Shown here: positions 1 through 7,769 of the stretch, in pieces
Layout: every line of letters begins with the position of its first letter
Position numbering within the stretch: the first letter of the stretch is position 1
NCBI GenBank assembly: GCA_934668375.1
Contig: CAKUNF010000002.1
Span: 62,001 to 126,000, forward strand
From: an uncultured Parolsenella sp.
GTDB lineage: Bacteria; Actinomycetota; Coriobacteriia; Coriobacteriales; Atopobiaceae
DNA: 64,000 bases
Direction: 5' to 3'
Made by a program: the position numbers and the translations under genes
Notes under the pieces: generated by a model
What the model was told of the DNA's origin: nothing
The model's input: the letters and a program-made list of their open reading frames with translations, nothing else
Database searches by the model: none

Positions 1-603
1 CAGGAGCGTCTCGCGCACGTGCTGTTTCCGCTGGGCGAGATGCACAAGGCCACCGAGGTGCGCGCCCTGGCAGATCGCCTGGGCCTCTCGAGCGCGCACA
101 AGAAGGACTCGGAGGGCATCTGCTTCGTGCCTGGCGGCGACCATCTGCGCTTCGTTGAGGGGCGCACGGGGCGCGTGGCGCCGCCGGGAGACATCCTCGA
201 CACGGACGGCAACGTCATCGGACGCCACGAGGGGGCGCTTCGCTACACGCTCGGCCAGCGCAAGGGACTGGGCGTGGCCGCGGCGCACCCCATCTACGTG
301 TGCGCAATCGACACCGTGAAAAACACCGTGACGCTCGGGGATCCCGACCGCCTCATGGCACACGCGCTCGTCGCGGGCGACTGGAACTGGGTGGCAGGCA
401 CCAGCCCCGCGGCTCCGGTGCGGGCGGCCGCCAAGGTTCGCTACCGCCAGCCCGACCAGCCCTGCACGGCCACGCCACTCGCAGACGGCCGTGTGCGTCT
501 TACGTTCGATGACCCCCAGCGCGCCATCACGCCGGGGCAGGCGACCGTCCTCTACGACGGCGAAGAGGTTCTCGGCGGCGGCACGATTCTGAGCGTGGAA
601 TAG
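1..603 (+). CDS. mnmA: tRNA-specific 2-thiouridylase MnmA (C-terminal part)
   Basis: The reading frame is open from base 1, so the gene starts upstream of the window and only about 200 C-terminal residues are present. MnmA activates U34 of Lys, Glu and Gln tRNAs with ATP and inserts sulfur at C2 of the wobble uridine. The visible part holds the second catalytic cysteine in SEGICFV (codon near base 121), the conserved LGQRKGLGV segment and the C-terminal beta-barrel ending in DGEEVLGGGTI. The N-terminal PP-loop ATP site lies outside the window. A 31-nt perfect palindrome starts five bases after the stop. Family assignment is firm. Confidence 0.95.
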   Translation, partial: QERLAHVLFPLGEMHKATEVRALADRLGLSSAHKKDSEGICFVPGGDHLRFVEGRTGRVAPPGDILDTDGNVIGRHEGALRYTLGQRKGLGVAAAHPIYVCAIDTVKNTVTLGDPDRLMAHALVAGDWNWVAGTSPAAPVRAAAKVRYRQPDQPCTATPLADGRVRLTFDDPQRAITPGQATVLYDGEEVLGGGTILSVE

Positions 604-607
604 CAGC

Positions 608-638
608 GTGCCCAAAGGGGTCAGACCCCTTTGGGCAC
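608..638. repeat. 31-nt perfect palindrome, class 2 intergenic repeat
   Basis: The arms GTGCCCAAAGGGGTC and its exact complement flank a single central A. It lies between mnmA and the convergent dipeptidase gene and may act as a bidirectional terminator, although it lacks a T-tract. It has the same size and central-A design as the palindrome at 48116-48146, and its CCCAAA/TTTGGG arms match the imperfect copies at 57816-57846 and 61099-61129. Confidence 0.8.
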
Positions 639-660
639 ACCGGGCATTTGCGAGGCTCCG

Positions 661-2220
661 CTAGTGATCGGAGAGCGAGAAGCCGTTCCTCATGAGCATG
701 CTCGAGGTGTAGAGGACCTTCGAGAGGAGCTTGTCGGTCTCGTCGCGCAGCTCGGAGGCGACGCGCTCGTTTGCCGCCTCGAGGACGAGCGTCACGTCGT
801 CGCCCTCGGGAAGCGCCGCCACCTCGGCGTCCGTCTCGCGCAGCACGCGGTGACCGTAGGCCATCGTGCGCTCGCGGTAGTTGTCGATCGTGTTGACGTT
901 GTCGCCAAAGTGGGGGTCGGCAATGGCCGCCACGAGGCGGTTTGCCCAGTAGAAACTGTCCGTGGTCACGTGGTCCGTAGTGTCACGCAGGTAGGCGGGC
1001 ATGTCGCCCACGAGGCCAAAGAAGGGCACGAGCGTGTTGAACGCGTTGGAGCCCATGGCCATCCACTGCACGCAGCGGCACGCCAGCGGCGCGTACGGGC
1101 GAATCTGCAGCACAGCGAGCTGGCAGTTGCGGTTGATGCCGATGGGGCGGAAGCGGTGGGCGTCTGCCGTGGAGCCCTTGGTGCCGTAGGGGTCATACGG
1201 GGTGCCCTCGTAGTGGTTGGAGAGCACGTCCTTGACGTCCTCGATCGTGAGCTTGCGCTCGGGCACGCGGCACCAGGGGATGTCATCGCTCTCGGGCGTG
1301 TAGTCGGCATCCGGGCCGTCCCAGAAGTCGGACGGGTTGAGCGTGCGCTGCATGGCCCAGGCGCGGCACGTGTTGTAGACGTGGTCGCGCTCGGAGTGAG
1401 AGCCAAACGCCTCGCGCGGGTTGAAGCACACGTGCACGCCATCCGCCGCTGCGGCCGCGGTCTCGCAGGTGTCCAGGCCCAGGTCGGCGTCGGAGAGCGT
1501 GAGGTCGAGGTAGTTGGCCGCCATCCACTCGCGCAGGTCCGCCGAGCACATGCAGTCGTGCTGCTCGCCGAGGGCGTCGTCGAGGTCGAACTCATCGATG
1601 CCCAGCTGGTTGGGCATCGTGACGTAGGCCTCGTCGGGCACGCGGCGGGCAATCCAGTGATGGCCACCCACCGTCTCCATCCACCAGATCTCATCGGCGT
1701 CCGAGAAGGCCGTGCCGTTCATCTCGTACGTGCCGTAGCGCTCGAGAAGCTCGCCCAAGCGCCGCACGCCCTCGCGCGCCGTGTGGATGTAGGGCAGAAC
1801 GATGGTGAGGAAGTCCTCCTCGCCGATACCGCCAGGGACCTCGGGCTCATAGCCCTCCTGTCCCTCGACGCCACGGGCAGGCACGCGCTCGACGAGCGGG
1901 TCTGCGCCGAGGACGCGCTCGTTGGTGGTGAGCGTCTCGGTGGCGCTCATCGCGACCTGGCTCTCGTTGAAGCCGGCCTCGCCCCAGATGCCCTGGGAGA
2001 GGTTGGCGTTGGGAACGGCGGTGTAGCGCTGCGGGTCGTCTGGCAGGTCAATCTCGACGCGCGAGATGATCGAGCGGTAGTGGCGCGGCTGCTCGGCGGG
2101 CGTCACGACGACGAGGCGCTTGCTCTCGAAGCTGCCGTTTCCCGAGTCCTCGTTGCGCGCGACGATCGTGGAGCCGTCGTAGCTGGCCTTCTTGCCGATG
2201 AGAATGGTGGTGCAGGGCAT
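661..2220 (-). CDS. C69-family dipeptidase
   Basis: A 519-residue protein of the peptidase U34/C69 dipeptidase family (Lactobacillus PepD type), which cleaves dipeptides in peptide catabolism. The family uses an N-terminal cysteine nucleophile, seen here as Cys3 in MPCTTILIGKKASYDG. This is followed by the family signature DGSTIVARNEDSG. The absence of a signal peptide suggests a cytoplasmic enzyme. The start has a strong AAGGAGG five bases upstream. It is transcribed alone, convergent with mnmA, and separated from the ABC exporter upstream by a 33-nt repeat. A second minus-strand promoter cannot be defined with confidence. Confidence 0.9.
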   Translation of the reverse strand: MPCTTILIGKKASYDGSTIVARNEDSGNGSFESKRLVVVTPAEQPRHYRSIISRVEIDLPDDPQRYTAVPNANLSQGIWGEAGFNESQVAMSATETLTTNERVLGADPLVERVPARGVEGQEGYEPEVPGGIGEEDFLTIVLPYIHTAREGVRRLGELLERYGTYEMNGTAFSDADEIWWMETVGGHHWIARRVPDEAYVTMPNQLGIDEFDLDDALGEQHDCMCSADLREWMAANYLDLTLSDADLGLDTCETAAAAADGVHVCFNPREAFGSHSERDHVYNTCRAWAMQRTLNPSDFWDGPDADYTPESDDIPWCRVPERKLTIEDVKDVLSNHYEGTPYDPYGTKGSTADAHRFRPIGINRNCQLAVLQIRPYAPLACRCVQWMAMGSNAFNTLVPFFGLVGDMPAYLRDTTDHVTTDSFYWANRLVAAIADPHFGDNVNTIDNYRERTMAYGHRVLRETDAEVAALPEGDDVTLVLEAANERVASELRDETDKLLSKVLYTSSMLMRNGFSLSDH

Positions 2221-2316
2221 GGTTGCCTCCTTGCGATTGTGTCCGCAGTGAAGGGTAGCACTCCGTGAAGCAAGCGCGCCGCGGCAATGATTGGCATCCC
2301 GCGCGTCGCCAGCTGC

Positions 2317-2349
2317 GGTGACAGTTTGACCCCGTCCCCAAGTGTCACC
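2317..2349. repeat. 33-nt class 1 REP-like unit, single copy
   Basis: The outer arms GGTGACAGTT and AAGTGTCACC surround the core TGACCCCGTCCCC. It lies three bases beyond the stop of the ABC exporter gene on the minus strand. This is the only one of the seven copies in the window that is not part of an inverted doublet. Confidence 0.85.
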
Positions 2350-2352
2350 TTG

Positions 2353-4185
2353 CTAGGCGAACTGGCTGAGGTAGAGCTCGGCGTAGGCGCCGTCGGCGGC
2401 CATGAGCTCGTCGTGCGTGCCCTGCTCCACGATGGTGCCGTGGTCCATGACGAGGATGAGGTCGGCGTCCACGATCGTGGACAGGCGATGCGCGATAACG
2501 AAGCTTGTGCGTCCCGCCATGAGTGCCTCCATCGCATGCACGATCGCCTGCTCCGTGCGCGTGTCCACGCTCGACGTGGCCTCGTCCAGGATGAGGATGG
2601 CCGGGTCGCAGAGCATGGCGCGCGCGATCGTGAGCAGCTGACGCTGGCCCGCGCTCACCGCGTCCGCGTCGTTGGCGAGCACGGTGTCGTAGCCGTCCGG
2701 CAGCGTGCGGATGAAGAAGTCCACGTGCGCCGCCTTGGCCGCTGCCACGACCTCCTCGCGCGTGGCGTCCGGCCTGCCGTAGGCGATGTTCTCGGCAATC
2801 GTGCCCTCGAACAGCCACGCATCCTGCAGCACCATGCCAAACTCGCGGCGCAGGTCGCTCGCGCGCATCTTGCGCGCGTCCACGCCGTCGAGCGTGATGC
2901 GCCCGCCGTTAACCTCGTAGAAGCGCATGAGCAGGTTGATGAGCGTGGTCTTGCCCGCTCCCGTGGCGCCCACGATGGCCACCTTCTGCCCCGGCTCGGC
3001 CACGAGAGAGACGTCGCGCATGAGCGGCTTGTCGGCACTGTAGCCAAAGCGAACGTGCTCGAAGGCCACGCGGCCGCGCACGGGCTCGACGGGTGCGAGC
3101 GGCTCGGCAGGGTCCGCCTCGACCTCGGGCTCGTCGAGCAGGCGGAACACGCGCTCGGCGGCGGCAAGCGCGCCCTGCAGCATGTTCACCGTGAGGCCCA
3201 GCTGAGTGAGCGGCTCGGAGGCCGTCGAGACGAACTGGAAGAACGCCTGGAACACGCCCACCGTGAGCTGCCCGCCGATGAGCATTCGGCCGGCGAGCAC
3301 GGCGATCGTGACCTGGCACAGACGCATGACAAAGCGGATGGCGGGCCCCACGGCGTTTGTGAGGAAGTCAGACGACGCCGAGGCGCGCGCGAGGTCCTGC
3401 GCCGCCTCGAGCATCTCGCTCGCGCTCGCCTCGTCTCGGCCGAACGCCTTGATGACGGCACGCCCGCTGTACGCCTCCTCGACGCGGCCCGTGAGGGCCC
3501 CGAGCGACGCCTGTCGCGCCGCCGCCACCTTGATCGTGCGCGTGGCGAACACCTTGGTCACGAGAAGCGCCGCGGCCGCGAACGCGAGGAAGACGCACGT
3601 GAGACGCACGTCCACCGTGAACATGACCACGACGGCGCCGCATACGGTCATAACGCTTGTGAGCAGCTGCAGCACGCCGCGCTGGAGCACCTCGGAGAGC
3701 TTGTCAAGGTCGTTCGTGGCGCGACTGATCGTGTCGCCGGGCTGGTGCGCGTCAAAGTAGGAAAGCGGCAGGCGCGCCACCTTGGCGGAGATCTGGTCGC
3801 GCAAACGCAGGTTCAGCCGCTCGGCAAAGCTCGCCATGACGAGGTCATTGAACGAGTAGAACGCCCAGGCGGCCGTCCAGATGCCGAGAAACGTCAGCAC
3901 GCGCGTGCCGCCGTTCTCGAGCGTGAGCACGAACGGCTCGCCGACAGCGAAGCTCGCCTGGATCTTCTCCCACAGCATGTCGACGACGCTCGCGCTGAAG
4001 CCCACGGCCGCGAGCGTGGCCGTGACGTAGAGCACGGCAGAGACCGCGCAGGCGACGATTCGCCAGCGAAGGCCCGCCATGGCGCCCCACAGCCTCGCGA
4101 TGGCCGCGAGCGCGTTCTCGGGCACCTCGAGCTCCTCCTCGGGCTCGGGCACCTGGCACTCGAACTGGTCGTTGTCGCTAGCCAC
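2353..4185 (-). CDS. ABC exporter half-transporter, catalytic NBD subunit
   Basis: A 610-residue ABCB-type half transporter. The membrane domain covers roughly residues 30-340. The ATPase domain has Walker A GATGAGKT (about 405), a non-canonical signature VSAGQRQ (about 508) and canonical Walker B ILILDEATSSVD (about 530). The partner encoded upstream has a canonical signature but lacks the catalytic Glu, so the two form a heterodimer with one hydrolytic and one degenerate ATP site, as in TM287/288-type exporters. I chose the GTG start at 4185 because AAGGAGG precedes it and it overlaps the upstream stop by eight bases. An ATG 27 codons earlier lies inside the upstream gene. The substrate is unknown, with multidrug or peptide export likely. 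Confidence 0.9.
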   Translation of the reverse strand: MASDNDQFECQVPEPEEELEVPENALAAIARLWGAMAGLRWRIVACAVSAVLYVTATLAAVGFSASVVDMLWEKIQASFAVGEPFVLTLENGGTRVLTFLGIWTAAWAFYSFNDLVMASFAERLNLRLRDQISAKVARLPLSYFDAHQPGDTISRATNDLDKLSEVLQRGVLQLLTSVMTVCGAVVVMFTVDVRLTCVFLAFAAAALLVTKVFATRTIKVAAARQASLGALTGRVEEAYSGRAVIKAFGRDEASASEMLEAAQDLARASASSDFLTNAVGPAIRFVMRLCQVTIAVLAGRMLIGGQLTVGVFQAFFQFVSTASEPLTQLGLTVNMLQGALAAAERVFRLLDEPEVEADPAEPLAPVEPVRGRVAFEHVRFGYSADKPLMRDVSLVAEPGQKVAIVGATGAGKTTLINLLMRFYEVNGGRITLDGVDARKMRASDLRREFGMVLQDAWLFEGTIAENIAYGRPDATREEVVAAAKAAHVDFFIRTLPDGYDTVLANDADAVSAGQRQLLTIARAMLCDPAILILDEATSSVDTRTEQAIVHAMEALMAGRTSFVIAHRLSTIVDADLILVMDHGTIVEQGTHDELMAADGAYAELYLSQFA

Positions 4186-6004
4186 GGCTGGCCTCCTTCC
4201 TGGCCTGGGACTCGGCGATGGCACGGTACGCCTCGCACGTCCCCATGAGCTCGTCGTGGGTCCCAAGGCCCACGACCTCGCCGTTCTCGAGCACCGCGAT
4301 CTGGTCTGCGTCGCGAATCGTGCTCACGCGCTGGGCGATGATGAGCACGGCCGCGCGGGACAGCTCCGGCTTGAGCGCATGGCGAAGCGCCGCGTCGGTC
4401 TTGAAGTCGAGCGCGGAGAACGAGTCGTCGAACACATACAGGTCCGCACAGCGCACGAGGGCACGTGCGATGGCCAGGCGCTGGCGCTGGCCTCCCGAGA
4501 AGTTCGTGCCGCCCTGCACCACGCGCGAGGCAAGCCCGTCGGGCAGCTCGCGCACGAAGCCCGCCTGGGCCACGTCGAGCGCATGCCACAGCTCCTCGTC
4601 CGTGGCGTCGGCGCGGCCATGCCGCAGGTTCTCGGCAATCGTGCCGCTGAACAGCCACGCCTTCTGGGGCACGTAGGCGATGTGGCCGCGCAGCTCGGCC
4701 TGGGAGAGCCTCCGCACGTCGACGCCCTCGAACGAAAGCGCGCCGGCCGTGACATCATTGAAGCGTAGCAGCATCTTGGCCACGGTGGACTTGCCCGAGC
4801 CGGTGTTGCCGATGATGGCGCACACCTGGCCGCGGCAAACGGAGAAGTCGAGGTCGCGCAGCGTGTCCTCGTCGGCATCGGCAAAGCGCAGCGACGCGTG
4901 CTCGAAGCGTGCCACGGTGTCATCGTCGTCCGGACGCGCGTCCGCGAGTCTCTCGGGGCGCGCGTCATCGGCAATCTCGGGATCCACGGCCAGCACCTCG
5001 ACCGCGCGGTCCAGGCACGCGAGGGCGCGCGGGACCGAGAGCATCGCGAACTGCGCCATCATCATGAAGAACATGATGAGCATGGCGTACTCGATGAGAG
5101 CCGAGATGGAGCCGATCTGCATGGCGTGCGCGCCCACGCGGTCTGCGCCAAGCCACATGATGAGCGACTCGACGCCGTTCATGAGAAAGAACGTCATAAG
5201 GTCGGTCGTGGCGAACACGTAGTTCACGCGGATGGCGTTTCTCGCGTACGCGTCGAACGTCTCGTCCAGGCGCTCGCGCGTGAGCTGCTCGCGGCCAAAC
5301 GCGCGCACGACGCGCACGCCCGTGATGGCCTCGCGAAGGCGCGCGTTCATCGCGTCGATGTAGCCCTGCAGGCGCGTGAACACCGGGGCCGTCCCGCGGA
5401 TGGCGACGAGGGAGATGGCAAGCGTCACCAACGTGACCGCAAGCAGCACCCAGCCCATCACGAGGTCCGTGGAGAAGGCCAGCCCCACCGATATGGCGCA
5501 CATGATGGGTACGGGGATGATCATGAGAATCGTCATGAGCAGCGTCTGCTGCACCACGCTGGCGTCAGACAGGGTGCGCGTGATCATCGACCCGGCACCG
5601 AAGCGGTTGAAGTCAGTGGCCGAGAAGGCAAGCGAGGCGTGATAGACACGCATGCGCAGGTCTCGCCCCACGTTGGCGCACAGCCGAGACGCAAGCCATG
5701 TCGAGGTGATGTAGCCGGCCGAGCCCGCGAGCGCGGCGGCGAGCATGAGTGAGCCGTGGACGAGAAACTCATTGGCGTCCTGCGTCGTCACGGCCGTGTT
5801 GATCATGGCCGAGAGCTGCGTTGGGATGAGCAGCATGCCCGAGAGGTCAAACAACATGGCCACGAACGTGGCCACGACGAGCCCACGATAGGGCGCGACA
5901 AGCTGTCCGAGGAGCGTAAGCGACGCCTTCCACGACGCGCCGCCAGACTCGCGCCGCTCGCGGGCCACTCTCCTCAGCTCTTGCTCGATGGTTGTCTCGC
6001 TCAC
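4178..6004 (-). CDS. ABC exporter half-transporter, degenerate NBD subunit
   Basis: A 608-residue ABCB-type half transporter. Membrane helices occupy about residues 40-320. The nucleotide-binding domain shows Walker A GNTGSGKS (about 396), canonical signature FSGGQRQR (about 500) and Walker B VFDDSFSALD (about 521). The Asp replaces the catalytic Glu, which marks the degenerate site of heterodimeric exporters. Its signature motif should complete the active site of the next gene product. It starts with GTG overlapping the TGA of the marR gene (GTGA), so marR and both exporter genes form one operon. MarR-family control of an adjacent exporter is a common arrangement. The substrate cannot be read from the sequence. 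Confidence 0.9.
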   Translation of the reverse strand: MSETTIEQELRRVARERRESGGASWKASLTLLGQLVAPYRGLVVATFVAMLFDLSGMLLIPTQLSAMINTAVTTQDANEFLVHGSLMLAAALAGSAGYITSTWLASRLCANVGRDLRMRVYHASLAFSATDFNRFGAGSMITRTLSDASVVQQTLLMTILMIIPVPIMCAISVGLAFSTDLVMGWVLLAVTLVTLAISLVAIRGTAPVFTRLQGYIDAMNARLREAITGVRVVRAFGREQLTRERLDETFDAYARNAIRVNYVFATTDLMTFFLMNGVESLIMWLGADRVGAHAMQIGSISALIEYAMLIMFFMMMAQFAMLSVPRALACLDRAVEVLAVDPEIADDARPERLADARPDDDDTVARFEHASLRFADADEDTLRDLDFSVCRGQVCAIIGNTGSGKSTVAKMLLRFNDVTAGALSFEGVDVRRLSQAELRGHIAYVPQKAWLFSGTIAENLRHGRADATDEELWHALDVAQAGFVRELPDGLASRVVQGGTNFSGGQRQRLAIARALVRCADLYVFDDSFSALDFKTDAALRHALKPELSRAAVLIIAQRVSTIRDADQIAVLENGEVVGLGTHDELMGTCEAYRAIAESQARKEASRG

Positions 6005-6495
6005 TTTGCCTCCCCCTCCATGGCCGCAAGCTCGCCCTCGATGGCAGCCACGTACTTGTCCACGAGACGGAGCATCTCGGCCTGTTCGGACTCGTCGAGC
6101 GTCTTGAACGCGCGGCGCTCGGCACGGTTGGCCGGCACGATCTTCTCGGCCGCAAACGCGCCGCCCTCCTCGGTGAACGAGACGAGCTTCGCCTTCCTGC
6201 TGCCGGCGACAAAGTCACTGCTCACATATCCCTTGCGCTCGAGCGTGCGCAGCGCCGAGCTCACCGTCTGCTTGGGATAGCCGCCCTCCTCGTTGAGATA
6301 GCTCACGGGAGCCGAGCCTCCACACGCGTAAATGGCGTACATGAGCCAGTAGCAGGCGTCCGACACGCCGCAGCCCCGCGCGATGCGATGGTAGAGCTCG
6401 TCGCTCCTGCGATAGAGGCGGTCGAAGCTGCGCGTCCACTCGTCGAGCGCCACTGTGGGCTCGCCTGGGGATGACGTCGTCACCACGTCCTTCAT
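6001..6495 (-). CDS. MarR-family transcriptional regulator
   Basis: A 164-residue winged-helix regulator. The DNA-binding core is the segment GGYPKQTVSSALRTLERKGY followed by a wing with SRKAKLVSFTEEG. It is the first gene of an operon with the two ABC exporter genes and most likely represses them from the dyad just upstream. I prefer the ATG at 6495 because GGAG lies seven bases before it. An in-frame ATG at 6510 lies inside the operator dyad and has no good ribosome binding site. The ligand is unknown. It could equally be an activator, but the overlapping operator favours autorepression. Confidence 0.85.
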   Translation of the reverse strand: MKDVVTTSSPGEPTVALDEWTRSFDRLYRRSDELYHRIARGCGVSDACYWLMYAIYACGGSAPVSYLNEEGGYPKQTVSSALRTLERKGYVSSDFVAGSRKAKLVSFTEEGGAFAAEKIVPANRAERRAFKTLDESEQAEMLRLVDKYVAAIEGELAAMEGEAK

Positions 6496-6508
6496 CGTGC
6501 TCCAAATC

Positions 6509-6553
6509 ATCCGATTTCAGACTAACTTGCAGCATGGTAGTCCGATTTCGGAT
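6509..6553. promoter_or_regulatory. Probable MarR operator dyad
   Basis: Two 16-nt half sites, ATCCGATTTCAGACTA (6509-6524) and TAGTCCGATTTCGGAT (6538-6553), form an inverted repeat with 12 of 16 matches around a 13-nt spacer. The second half site is itself near-palindromic (CCGATTTCGG). It lies directly upstream of the marR start at 6495, as expected for an autoregulatory site. No protein-binding evidence is available. Confidence 0.6.
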
Positions 6554-6585
6554 AGATAGCAAGCGCAAAATATCGCGAATGCAGG

Positions 6586-6632
6586 CATTCGGTCACTATT
6601 GGGCCACAAACCCCATCGATAATGACCGAATG
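6586..6632. promoter_or_regulatory. Second dyad upstream of marR
   Basis: CATTCGGTCACTAT (6586-6599) and ATAATGACCGAATG (6619-6632) pair at 13 of 14 positions around a 19-nt spacer. TCGCGA also occurs on both outer sides. It lies between the coaD stop and the marR operator. It may be a second operator or a terminator for coaD, although no T-tract is visible on the minus strand. Confidence 0.45.
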
Positions 6633-6668
6633 TCTACACTCGCGATTGGCCTGCGGTCAGCCGAAGGC

Positions 6669-7178
6669 TTAGAAGTGCTCGCGCAGCTTGCGCACGACGC
6701 AAGGAGGCACGAGCATGGAGACGTCGGCGCCAAGGCCGGCGAGCTCACGCACGATGGAGCTCGAGACGTAGCCGTAGGCGGGGTTGCTCATGACGAAGAT
6801 GCTCTCCACGTCTGGCGCCAGGCGGAAGTTGAGGTCTGCCTGCTGCAGCTCGTACTCGAAGTCGGTCATGGCGCGCAGACCCTTCACGACGGCGCCCGCG
6901 CCCACCTCGTGGCAGAAGTCCACGAGAAGGCCGGTGAGCGGGCGCACGTCCACGCCCTCGCTCACGCCCTCGTCGGCAAGCGCCTGACGCGCCAGCTCAA
7001 CGCGCTCGTCCAGCATGAGCGCGGGGCCCGTGCCGTTCTTTCCCAAGCTCGCCGCCACGGCGACGGTCACCCGGCCCGCAATGCGACGCGCGCGCCGCAC
7101 CACGTCGATGTGCCCATACGTGATGGGATCGAACGTACCCGGAACGACGACGTGCTCAACGCGATCGGTGTGCTCCAC
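6669..7178 (-). CDS. coaD: Phosphopantetheine adenylyltransferase
   Basis: A 169-residue CoaD that transfers AMP from ATP to 4-phosphopantetheine, the penultimate step of CoA synthesis. It shows the nucleotidyltransferase motif GTFDPITYGH near the N-terminus and YGYVSSSIVRELA near the C-terminus, as in characterised CoaD proteins. The length is normal for the family (about 160). I place the start at the GTG at 7178 because GGAGG lies five bases upstream. A TTG four codons earlier is possible but has a poor ribosome binding site. It is the last gene of the yloU-yloV-recG-rsmD-coaD operon, with rsmD ending 15 bases before it. Confidence 0.93.
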   Translation of the reverse strand: MEHTDRVEHVVVPGTFDPITYGHIDVVRRARRIAGRVTVAVAASLGKNGTGPALMLDERVELARQALADEGVSEGVDVRPLTGLLVDFCHEVGAGAVVKGLRAMTDFEYELQQADLNFRLAPDVESIFVMSNPAYGYVSSSIVRELAGLGADVSMLVPPCVVRKLREHF

Positions 7179-7193
7179 AGAGGCCTCCAAGCC

Positions 7194-7769
7194 CTAATCC
7201 TGTCTGCCGAGAAGGTCCACGGCCGTCTGACCATAGCGCTTCTGCTTGAGCGCCACAAACCCAGACGGGCAGATCGTGGGCCTGCTCGCGCTGCGCTCGT
7301 AGAGCACGAGCGCGTCCGGGGCAAGAAGCCCACGCGCGTCCAGCGCCTCCACGAGCCCAGCCACGACCTCAACGTCCGTGGCGTAGGGCGGGTCGAGCAC
7401 CACGATGTCGAACGGCGCTCCCGCGAGCGACCCCGCGGCCGCCAGGCGACACACGTCGCCACGCGTCACGGCAACGCGCGAGCTCGCGGCGCCAAGCGCT
7501 GCCACGTTGCGGCGCACGCGCGCACAGGCCCCGCGGTCGAGGTCAACGAACGTCACACGCGCGGCGCCACGGCTCAGAAGCTCGAGCCCAAGCGCGCCCG
7601 AGCCGGCAAACGCGTCGAGCACGCTCGCGCCGGCAAGCGAGAGGCCGCGAGCGCTCAGGAGCATGGACGAGACGGCCTCGCGTACGCGGTCCGTCGTGGG
7701 CCTCGTGACGTCACGACCCTCGGGCGCCTCGATGGGATGGCCCTTCCACTCTCCGCCAACGATTCTCAT
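7194..7769 (-). CDS. rsmD: 16S rRNA (guanine966-N2)-methyltransferase RsmD
   Basis: A 191-residue class I SAM-dependent methyltransferase that modifies G966 of 16S rRNA. It begins MRIVGGEWKG, typical of RsmD. It has the SAM-binding motif VLDAFAGSGALGLELLSRGA near residue 50 and the catalytic motif DPPY used by amino-methyltransferases. Its ATG overlaps the recG stop by four bases (ATGA), so translation is probably coupled. The rsmD-coaD pair is a widely conserved arrangement. Confidence 0.93.
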   Translation of the reverse strand: MRIVGGEWKGHPIEAPEGRDVTRPTTDRVREAVSSMLLSARGLSLAGASVLDAFAGSGALGLELLSRGAARVTFVDLDRGACARVRRNVAALGAASSRVAVTRGDVCRLAAAGSLAGAPFDIVVLDPPYATDVEVVAGLVEALDARGLLAPDALVLYERSASRPTICPSGFVALKQKRYGQTAVDLLGRQD

